42,377 nt of DNA from Microbispora catharanthi (lineage in GTDB: Bacteria; Actinomycetota; Actinomycetes; Streptosporangiales; Streptosporangiaceae): contig NZ_VDMA02000040.1 in assembly GCF_006334915.2 (NCBI RefSeq), positions 1 to 42,377 on the forward strand, given 5' to 3'. The notes under the pieces were generated by a model, which saw nothing but the letters and a program-made list of their open reading frames with translations, was not told the origin of the DNA and searched no databases. How positions within the stretch are numbered: the first letter of the stretch is position 1; the number at the start of each line of letters is the position of its first letter. Below, piece by piece: positions 33,472 to 39,816 of the stretch. A program made the position numbers and the translations under genes.

Positions 33472-34935
33472 CTACTTGTATCCGGCGGCGACGATGTTCG
33501 CCTGCACCTCGTTCTCGGTGGCCGCGGTCGGGTAGCCGGACGTCATCACGCCCTCGTAGAAGGTGCCGGCGGAACCATGGCTGTTGTCGCCGCCGATGCC
33601 GAGGATGATGGCGCCCTCCTTCTTCATCGGGTTGTAGCCCGAGGCGTTGGGCCGCTTGCCGTCGTAGAAGGTCGACAGGCCGCCGGACTGGGCGTTGCCG
33701 GCCCGGATGGCCCAGTGGTTGGGCTCACCCTTGATGATGGCGGTCAGGTATCGGTAGTTCACGCTCGGGTCGTTGGCGTTGTAACCGGGGTTCACGCCGG
33801 AGAACAGGCCGTTCTCCAGGTCGGCCATGACCCAGGGGCCGTTGCCCGTGCCGTAGCCCCAGACCTTGATGTTGCCGAAGTAGATGGCCTCCATTGTGCC
33901 GTTGCCGTTGTCGCGGCTGTTGGTCTCGGCGTTGCCGTAGTCGAAGCAGCAGCCGCCGTTGTAATGGGTGCCGTCGAAGACCGCGTACATGCCCTCCGGC
34001 TGGTCGCCCTTGGCGACGCCGTTGGTGGCGTTGTTGCGGTAGCCGACGCCGGGGTCGACGTAGACGCCGTAGGCCTTGTGGCCGTAGACCGTGGTCGGCG
34101 CCTTGGTGGCGGTCGCGAGGTTGTCGTAGCCGCCCGCGGCCGGGCCGGAGAACCCGCCGGGAGGCGCCTGGGTGAGGTGGTTGCCCCGGCCGGACTGGTC
34201 GTAGATCTTGGTGATGAGGCAGGTGGTGCCGGAGCAGAAGGAGTCCTGCGCGGCGGCGTTGGCGGCTCCGCCCGTGCTCAGCACGCCGATGTCGCGGGTG
34301 GTGTTGTCCGAGGAGCGGCGCACCTGGTAGAGCGAGCCGTTGTAGTTCGCGTACAGGGCGCGGGTCGTGCTGTGCGCCGCAACGCACGGCGTGCCGCCCG
34401 CGGCGTAGATGTCACACGGCTGCCTGGACGACGGCGGCGAGGGAGACGTGGAAGGCGAGACGGTGGGGGAGGCACTGGGGGAGGTGCCGGGCGACGGGGA
34501 GGTGACGCCGCCGGTGCAGGTCACGCCGTTGAGGGCGAAGCTCGTCGGCACCGGGTTGGAGCCGTTGAACGCTCCGTTGAACCCGAAGCCGGTGCTGCCG
34601 CCGCTGGGGATGCTGCCGTTGTAGTCCACGTTGGTGACGGTGACCTGGGAGCCCGACTGGGTGTAGGTGCCGTTCCACAGCTGGGTGATGGTCTGCCCGG
34701 CGGAGAACGACCAGGTCAGCTTCCAGCCGTTGATCGGGTCCCCGAGGTTGGTGACGTTCACGTTCGTGCCGAAGCCACCCGGCCACTGGTTGGTGACCGT
34801 ATAGGTGACCTGGCATCCGGCCGCGGCGGCCGACGCGGTGTGCGTACCGGCCACGCCGACGCCGGCCGCCAACAGCGCGGCGACGGCGGCGGCCGACAGC
34901 CTCAACCGCCGGTGGAAAGAGCTGACATGTCGCAC
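33472..34935 (-). CDS. Secreted GH54 alpha-L-arabinofuranosidase with N-terminal CBM2 (copy 1)
   Basis: A 487-residue enzyme from GTG 34935 (GAGGAAA upstream). Signal peptide to about residue 37, CBM2 at 40-145, a Ser-Pro-Thr linker, then a GH54 catalytic domain starting PCDIYAAGGTPCVAAHSTTRALY. It keeps the GCCFDYGN vicinal-cysteine motif, the nucleophile Glu in GNAETN and the acid Asp in GGDNSHG, as in fungal AbfB. The C-terminal CBM42 of fungal GH54 is absent; a bacterial CBM2 at the front replaces it. It removes alpha-L-arabinofuranose from arabinan or arabinoxylan. It is probably the last gene of the operon pectate lyase-GH27-GH54. Its CBM2 DNA is nearly identical to that of copy 2. Confidence 0.92.
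   Translation of the reverse strand: MRHVSSFHRRLRLSAAAVAALLAAGVGVAGTHTASAAAAGCQVTYTVTNQWPGGFGTNVNVTNLGDPINGWKLTWSFSAGQTITQLWNGTYTQSGSQVTVTNVDYNGSIPSGGSTGFGFNGAFNGSNPVPTSFALNGVTCTGGVTSPSPGTSPSASPTVSPSTSPSPPSSRQPCDIYAAGGTPCVAAHSTTRALYANYNGSLYQVRRSSDNTTRDIGVLSTGGAANAAAQDSFCSGTTCLITKIYDQSGRGNHLTQAPPGGFSGPAAGGYDNLATATKAPTTVYGHKAYGVYVDPGVGYRNNATNGVAKGDQPEGMYAVFDGTHYNGGCCFDYGNAETNSRDNGNGTMEAIYFGNIKVWGYGTGNGPWVMADLENGLFSGVNPGYNANDPSVNYRYLTAIIKGEPNHWAIRAGNAQSGGLSTFYDGKRPNASGYNPMKKEGAIILGIGGDNSHGSAGTFYEGVMTSGYPTAATENEVQANIVAAGYK
34501..34799 (-). repeat. CBM2-coding inverted repeat, copy 1
   Basis: 299 bp coding for most of the CBM2 of the first GH54 gene. Compared base by base with the reverse complement of 38387-38685 it shows four mismatches and no gap (98.7% identity). 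The flanking linker and catalytic parts are clearly more divergent. Confidence 0.95.
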
Positions 34936-34990
34936 AGGTGTTTCCTCAATCTCTGAGTGGATGATTCGCGAGCTCCGGCTTTCCGCTCGG

Positions 34991-36595
34991 TCACGGGCTC
35001 GTGCAGGTCACGCTGGTCGGGGCGATCGAGCCGTCACCCTCGGCGGTGAAGCCGAACGTCGTCGACCCGTTGGCGGCGACGGTGCCGTTGTAGGGGGCGT
35101 TCTTGACGGTGATCGCGCCGCTGGTGCCGGTGTTCACGCCGTTCCACAGGCTCGTGACGGTCTGTCCGCCGGCCAGGGTCATCGTCACGGTCCAGCCGTT
35201 GAGCGTGGCCGACCCGGTGTTGCCGACGGTCACCTCGCTCTGGAAGCCGCCGCCCCAGTTGTTGACCAGCCGGTACGTCGCCGTACACCCGCCGGGTCGC
35301 GCACTCGGCGACGGGGTGGGGGACGGTGACGGCGTGGAGGATGGTGACGGCGTGGGAGTCGGGGAGGGGGTCGTGTCGCCGCTGACCCGGTAGACGACGG
35401 TGCCGTGCGCCGGCACGGCGGCCGAGATGGTGCCGTTGCTGCCGCTGATGGCGTTCGTCCACGCGTCGCGCAGGATGAACGAACCGCCGGACAGCCCGAT
35501 CGCGGCCGCGGTGGTGCTGATCGTGGTGGTGCTGCCGCCCTGGTTGAACAGGGCGACCGCGACGTCGCCGTTGCCGAGCTTCTTGGCCAGCACGCGCCGG
35601 GTCCCGTCGTTGCTGATCTGGCGGGCCTGCAGGCCGAGCGGGTCCTGGTTGATGGCGATCAGGTTCTGGTTCTTGAGGATGGTCTGTGTCGCCGAGTCCA
35701 TGGAGCGCAGGTCGTTTCCGGCGATCAGGGGTGAGGCCATCATCGCCCAGAGGGCGAAGTGGCTGCGCATCTCGGTGTCGGTCATGCCGCCACGGCCGAC
35801 CTCCATCATGTCCGGGTCGTTGAACGCTCCCGGTCTCGCGTACGACGCGAGTGGGACGGTGACGTTGACGATGTTCTGGATGCCCATCGGGTAACCGTTG
35901 GTCTGACCGGTGTCCCACTTGTTGGTGATGTCCTCGGTCGTCCGCCACATGTTGGCGACGTCGCCCCAGTCGCGCTGCGGCCCCGTCTTCGCATGGATGC
36001 TGTTGGGGTTGATGCTGTAGACGATCGGCCGTCCGGTCGCGGCCAGCGCGTCACGCATCTTCGCGAACGTACGGACCTGGTCGTCGATGGTGCCGTTGGG
36101 CGAGCACCAGTCGTACTTCAGGTAGTCCACGCCCCAGGCGGCGAACTGGCGGGCGTCCTGCGCCTCGTGCCCCTGGCTTCCGGTCGCGCCCGGGTAGCTG
36201 CTGAAATACTGCGCGCAGGTCTTGTCGACCGGCACCTCGTAGAGGCCGAACTTCAGCCCCTTGCCGTGCAGGTAGTCGCCGAGCGCCTTCATTCCGCTCG
36301 GGAACCGCGACGGGTTGCCCTGCAGGTTGCCCGCGGAGTCGCGGGTGGGGTTGAACCAGCAGTCGTCCACCACGACGTACTTGTAGCCCAGGTCGCGCAG
36401 GCCCGAGTTGACGATGGCGTCGGCCATCTGCTTGATCAGCGATTCGGAGATGTTGCAGCCGAAGGTGTTCCAGCTGTTCCAGCCCATGGGCGGCGTGCGG
36501 GCCACGCCGTTCTCCAGGGCGCCGGCCGGGTTCTGCAGGGCGATCGGGGCGCCTGCGAGAATGCCGGCGGCGAGCAGGACTCTCACCTTTCGCAC
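34991..36595 (-). CDS. Secreted GH27 enzyme with C-terminal CBM2
   Basis: A 534-residue enzyme; GTG 36595 has AAGGAGG directly upstream. Signal peptide to about residue 26. The GH27 barrel shows MGWNSWNTFG, VVVDDCW, nucleophile Asp162 in YLKYDWC and acid/base Asp222 in RTTEDI. A beta-sandwich, a Pro-Ser-Thr linker and a CBM2 (last 100 residues, NNWGGGFQSEV) follow. The GH27 fold includes alpha-galactosidases and beta-L-arabinopyranosidases; between arabinofuranosidase and pectate lyase genes either fits. It is the second gene of the minus-strand operon, about 130 bases after the pectate lyase gene. Confidence 0.9.
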   Translation of the reverse strand: MRKVRVLLAAGILAGAPIALQNPAGALENGVARTPPMGWNSWNTFGCNISESLIKQMADAIVNSGLRDLGYKYVVVDDCWFNPTRDSAGNLQGNPSRFPSGMKALGDYLHGKGLKFGLYEVPVDKTCAQYFSSYPGATGSQGHEAQDARQFAAWGVDYLKYDWCSPNGTIDDQVRTFAKMRDALAATGRPIVYSINPNSIHAKTGPQRDWGDVANMWRTTEDITNKWDTGQTNGYPMGIQNIVNVTVPLASYARPGAFNDPDMMEVGRGGMTDTEMRSHFALWAMMASPLIAGNDLRSMDSATQTILKNQNLIAINQDPLGLQARQISNDGTRRVLAKKLGNGDVAVALFNQGGSTTTISTTAAAIGLSGGSFILRDAWTNAISGSNGTISAAVPAHGTVVYRVSGDTTPSPTPTPSPSSTPSPSPTPSPSARPGGCTATYRLVNNWGGGFQSEVTVGNTGSATLNGWTVTMTLAGGQTVTSLWNGVNTGTSGAITVKNAPYNGTVAANGSTTFGFTAEGDGSIAPTSVTCTSP

Positions 36596-36650
36596 GAATC
36601 CTCCTTGAGATGAGCTACGGGTGCATGGGGAATGACGAGGAGAGGCCCAC

Positions 36651-36704
36651 GAAATCGGAGTCCCGAGAATCAGGAGCCCGGAAATCGGGGACCGGGAATC
36701 CTCG
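36651..36704. repeat. Short degenerate tandem repeats between PL3 and GH27
   Basis: Four head-to-tail units of 14-15 bp (GAAATCGGAGTCCC, GAGAATCAGGAGCCC, GGAAATCGGGGACC, then GGGAATCCTCG) in the intercistronic gap on the enzyme operon. Function unknown. Confidence 0.6.
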
Positions 36705-36728
36705 TGAATTGAGTTCCGGGTAGCGGGT

Positions 36729-37550
36729 CTACCGGTAGGTGATGGTGGACGACGAGTAGACACAGTTGACGCCGTCGGCACCGCTGCCGATCTTCGTCGG
36801 CTCGCCACTGGTCACACCCCTGTACTTCTCGCAGACGACGACCTTCTTGCTCGGGTCGTTCACGATCGTGATCTGCGAGAAGCGCGCCGTGTCGCCGTAG
36901 TTGGTGTTGATGCCGGCCAGGACCTTGCCGGGCGTGGTCGCCGTGACGTTCTGGATGACGACGTTGCGCTTGTACTGGGTCGAGCAGTTGCCGCAGGAGC
37001 GGTAGAGCTTGCCGAAGTTCTGCACCTGGAAGTTCTTGATGTACATGGTGCCGGGGCCGTTGTGCTGGAAGACCTTGTCGCTGGCCGCCCTGGCGCCGCC
37101 GCCGTCGACGGTCATCGTCTGCGACGACGAGGTGCCCTTGAACGTGGCCGCGTCCTCGCCTACGTCCTCCCACCACACGTTCTGCAGGGTGCACGTGCCC
37201 ATGCAGTGGACGCCGTCGGCGGCGGGCGCGCCGATGACAACGTTCTTCAGCACCGCGCCGTCGGCCAGTTTGAACATGGGGGGCTGACTTTCACTCTGGC
37301 TGCCGCTGCCGAGGGCGCCGGTGCCGTAGTAGCGCTTCATCCCCCCGTCGAGCGTGCCCGAGACGTTGATCGTGGCGCCGACCGCCTGCTGACCGGTGGG
37401 GGACGGCCAGGCGGCCAGGCGCAGTGCGGCCGCCGGGGCCGAACCGGGAACGGTGCCCGCGGACGCGCTGCCGGGCGGACCGGCCGCGAGAACCATCCCG
37501 GCCGCCGAGGCGGCGAACAACGCGGTGCGCAATCGTGCGGACCTGTTCAT
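36729..37550 (-). CDS. Secreted PL3 pectate lyase
   Basis: A 273-residue polysaccharide lyase of family 3. Signal peptide to about residue 31, then a beta-helix with the family's GAPAADGVHCMGTCTLQNVWWEDVGEDAATFKG block (calcium-binding acidic residues), paired cysteines (HCMGTC, RSCGNC) and a C-terminal VCEKYRGV. ATG 37550 follows CTGGAGTG. It cuts polygalacturonate outside the cell by beta-elimination, needing Ca2+. It is the first gene of the operon with GH27 and GH54, driven by the type-1 promoter at 37771-37823. Confidence 0.92.
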   Translation of the reverse strand: MNRSARLRTALFAASAAGMVLAAGPPGSASAGTVPGSAPAAALRLAAWPSPTGQQAVGATINVSGTLDGGMKRYYGTGALGSGSQSESQPPMFKLADGAVLKNVVIGAPAADGVHCMGTCTLQNVWWEDVGEDAATFKGTSSSQTMTVDGGGARAASDKVFQHNGPGTMYIKNFQVQNFGKLYRSCGNCSTQYKRNVVIQNVTATTPGKVLAGINTNYGDTARFSQITIVNDPSKKVVVCEKYRGVTSGEPTKIGSGADGVNCVYSSSTITYR

Positions 37551-37770
37551 TCACACTCCAGGGGGAGACACGGCGACTACGCCGCCGCGCGCGGTGATGC
37601 CGGCTGACGGGAACTCAGGCCGGCCGGTGCTCCATCGACATGCACGAGAGCGAGCGGAAGCCGGACCTGGCGGATTCGCGGCCCGATCATCTGCGGACGC
37701 GACACTCACGACGTCGCGACCGGGAACCCCTGCCGCTCACCACCGACCCCGGCAGGAGGCCGCTTCGGGA

Positions 37771-37823
37771 CTCAGTTTGGAAACCGCGAAGAAACCTGTC
37801 AAGGGAATCTCGAAATTGTTTCG
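37771..37823 (-). promoter_or_regulatory. Promoter of the pectate lyase operon (type-1, repeated at 27965)
   Basis: Minus-strand TTGACA (37802-37797), 17-nt spacer, CAAACT (37779-37774), bounded by CGAAACAATTTCG upstream and GGTTTCCA...CTGAG downstream. It aligns with the GH127 promoter over its full length. It lies about 220 bases from the ATG, leaving a long leader. Confidence 0.65.
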
Positions 37824-37962
37824 TTGAGGCGCGGGGCCTCATCCTTGCTGGCCTGCGCTGGTGAGCGACCTGAACAGTGAAAAGATTCCCCAGCTCCATC
37901 GCGGAACGCCTTTATGGTCGTCAGTCGGCCGATGGCGCTCAGAACGTTACGTCGGTGTAGCT

Positions 37963-37975
37963 GTGAAAGTTTCAC
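37963..37975. promoter_or_regulatory. GTGAAAGTTTCAC palindrome
   Basis: A 13-bp palindrome around a central G, containing the same GAAAGTTTC core as 27861-27869 and again located between two divergent promoters. AACGTT occurs 15-25 bases away here and about 30 bases away at the other site. Confidence 0.55.
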
Positions 37976-38072
37976 CACCCGAACCCCGCGAGGCGCCCGG
38001 ACCGCGCACTGATGGGAGCAGGTGGGACAGGCTGCCGACGGACCGAGGGCCGGCGCGGAGAAGACCCGGACC

Positions 38073-38100
38073 TTGACGAGGCTCCCTCGCGTCGTATTTG
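38073..38100 (+). promoter_or_regulatory. Promoter of GH54 copy 2 (type-2, repeated at 27747)
   Basis: TTGACG (38073-38078), 16-nt spacer, TATTTG (38095-38100). The -10 with its 3' flank shares a 20-base identical stretch with the GH27 promoter. The LacI-type operator at 38158-38175 lies about 60 bases downstream. Confidence 0.65.
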
Positions 38101-38157
38101 CTCCGCCGCACCACCATCACACATGCCCTCGACAGAGAAGGACCGATTCCGCAGAAG

Positions 38158-38175
38158 AATTGTTAACGCTAACAA
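38158..38175. promoter_or_regulatory. LacI-type operator upstream of GH54 copy 2
   Basis: AATTGTTAACGCTAACAA, identical over 18 bases to 28159-28176. Arms TTGTTA/TAACAA around ACGC. It lies between the promoter and the ATG at 38269. Confidence 0.7.
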
Positions 38176-38268
38176 CAAATTCACCACCTCTGCCGGCTCA
38201 CGAGAAGTCCGAGCCACCTGTGTTGTCGCTGACCGCATGAAGACGTGAAACGAACCCCGGGAGTACGG

Positions 38269-39735
38269 ATGAAGGTCCCTCGCCTGCGGCTCTGGCTCGC
38301 CACCGGGCTCGCCGCCGTGGCCGGCGCGGCCGGTGCGCTGACCGCGCCCGCCGCGCACGCGGCCACAGGATGTCGCGTGGACTACTCGGTCACGAACCAG
38401 TGGCCGGGTGGCTTCGGTGCGAACGTGAACGTCACCAACCTCGGGGACCCGATCAACGGCTGGAAGCTGACCTGGTCGTTCTCCGCCGGGCAGACCATCA
38501 CCCAGCTGTGGAACGGCACCTACACCCAGTCGGGCTCCCAGGTCACCGTGACCAACGTGGACTACAACGGCAGCATCCCCAGCGGCGGCAGCACCGGCTT
38601 CGGGTTCAACGGAGCGTTCAACGGCTCCAACCCGGTGCCGACGAGCTTCGCCCTCAACGGCGTGACCTGCACCGGCGGCGTCACCGTCTCGCCCAGCCCC
38701 AGCCCGTCCACGAGCCCGTCCACGAGTCCTTCCGCGAGTCCTTCCGCGAGTCCTTCGGCCAGCCCGTCATCCACGCCGGTAGCGAGCAAGCCGTGTGACA
38801 TCTACGCCGTGGGCGGCACTCCCTGTGTGGCCGCGCACAGCACGACGCGGGCGCTCTACCACTCCTACAGCGGCAACCTGTACCAGGTCAGGCGCTCCTC
38901 CGACAACGCGACCAGGGACATCGGCGTCCTGACCGCGGGCGGCACCGCCAACGCGGCGGCGCAGGACTCCTTCTGCGCCGGCACCACCTGCGTCATCACC
39001 GTGATCTACGACCAGTCCGGGCACGGCAACAACATGCTCTACCAGGGACCCGGCGGGGCCGGCGGCAAGGACACCCCCGCGACCGCGACATCCGAGTCGC
39101 TGACGGTCGGCGGCAGCAAGGCCTACTCGCTCTACATCAAGCCCGGCAACAGCTACTGGCGGGACGGTCACCTGACCGGCGTGCCGACCGGCAGCGCGCC
39201 CGAGGGCATGTACATGGTGACCAGCGGCACGCACGTCAACAGCGGCTGCTGCTTCGACTACGGCAACAGCGAGACGACCAGGAAGGCCGACGGGGCCGGC
39301 GCGATGGACGCCATCTACTTCGGCACGAGTTGCTGGTTCGGCGGGTGCTCGGGGACCGGCCCGTGGGTGCAGGCCGACCTCGAATACGGCCTCTACCCCG
39401 GCGGCAGCTCGTCGTGGAACCCGAACCAGCGGGCGTTCACCAGCAAGTTCGTCACCGCGATGCTGAAGAACAACGGCACGTCGCGCTTCGCCATCAAGGG
39501 CGGCAACGCGCAGACCGGCGCGATGACCACGCTGTGGGACGGCGCGCTTCCCCGCGGCTACAGCCCGATGAAGAAGCAGGGCGCGATCATCCTGGGCAGC
39601 GGCGGCGACTGCTGCGCCACCAACACCAACCTGAGCCAGGGCACCTTCTACGAGGGAGCCATGGTCGCGGGTTACCCGTCCGACGCGACCGAGAACGCGG
39701 TGCAGGCCGACGTCACCTCCGCCGGCTACCGCTGA
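38269..39735 (+). CDS. Secreted GH54 alpha-L-arabinofuranosidase with N-terminal CBM2 (copy 2)
   Basis: A 488-residue paralogue of the 33472-34935 enzyme. ATG 38269 has GGGAG at a good distance and opens a clean signal peptide (MKVPRLRLW to AHA); the GTG at 38245 lacks a ribosome site. Order: signal, CBM2, Ser-Pro-Thr linker, GH54 domain starting PCDIYAVGGTPCVAAHS, with GCCFDYGNSETT (nucleophile Glu) and GGDCCATN (acid Asp). Extra Cys (FGTSCWFGGCSG, GDCCATN) distinguish it from copy 1. CBM42 is absent. It is transcribed alone from a type-2 promoter with a LacI-type operator and ended by the hairpin at 39769. Confidence 0.92.
   Translation: MKVPRLRLWLATGLAAVAGAAGALTAPAAHAATGCRVDYSVTNQWPGGFGANVNVTNLGDPINGWKLTWSFSAGQTITQLWNGTYTQSGSQVTVTNVDYNGSIPSGGSTGFGFNGAFNGSNPVPTSFALNGVTCTGGVTVSPSPSPSTSPSTSPSASPSASPSASPSSTPVASKPCDIYAVGGTPCVAAHSTTRALYHSYSGNLYQVRRSSDNATRDIGVLTAGGTANAAAQDSFCAGTTCVITVIYDQSGHGNNMLYQGPGGAGGKDTPATATSESLTVGGSKAYSLYIKPGNSYWRDGHLTGVPTGSAPEGMYMVTSGTHVNSGCCFDYGNSETTRKADGAGAMDAIYFGTSCWFGGCSGTGPWVQADLEYGLYPGGSSSWNPNQRAFTSKFVTAMLKNNGTSRFAIKGGNAQTGAMTTLWDGALPRGYSPMKKQGAIILGSGGDCCATNTNLSQGTFYEGAMVAGYPSDATENAVQADVTSAGYR
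38387..38685 (+). repeat. CBM2-coding inverted repeat, copy 2
   Basis: 299 bp inside the second GH54 gene, reverse-complement match (four mismatches) of 34501-34799, about 3.6 kb away on the opposite strand. Confidence 0.95.
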
Positions 39736-39768
39736 TCCGAGAATCGGGCGGTGTGTAGGAACGCGCCA

Positions 39769-39804
39769 GCGCACCCAGGCCGGTCACGACCGGCCGGGGT
39801 GCGC
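39769..39804. terminator. Bidirectional terminator after GH54 copy 2
   Basis: GCGCACCC and GGCCGGTC (39769-39785) pair with GACCGGCC and GGGTGCGC (39788-39804); 16 bp with one mismatch, giving a very stable hairpin between two convergent stops. Confidence 0.8.
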
Positions 39805-39816
39805 GGCTGATCGTGG

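Noticed and set aside
34991..36595. Calling the second GH27 a beta-L-arabinopyranosidase
   Set aside because: The context fits, but I cannot identify a diagnostic substrate-pocket residue with certainty, so alpha-galactosidase remains equally possible.
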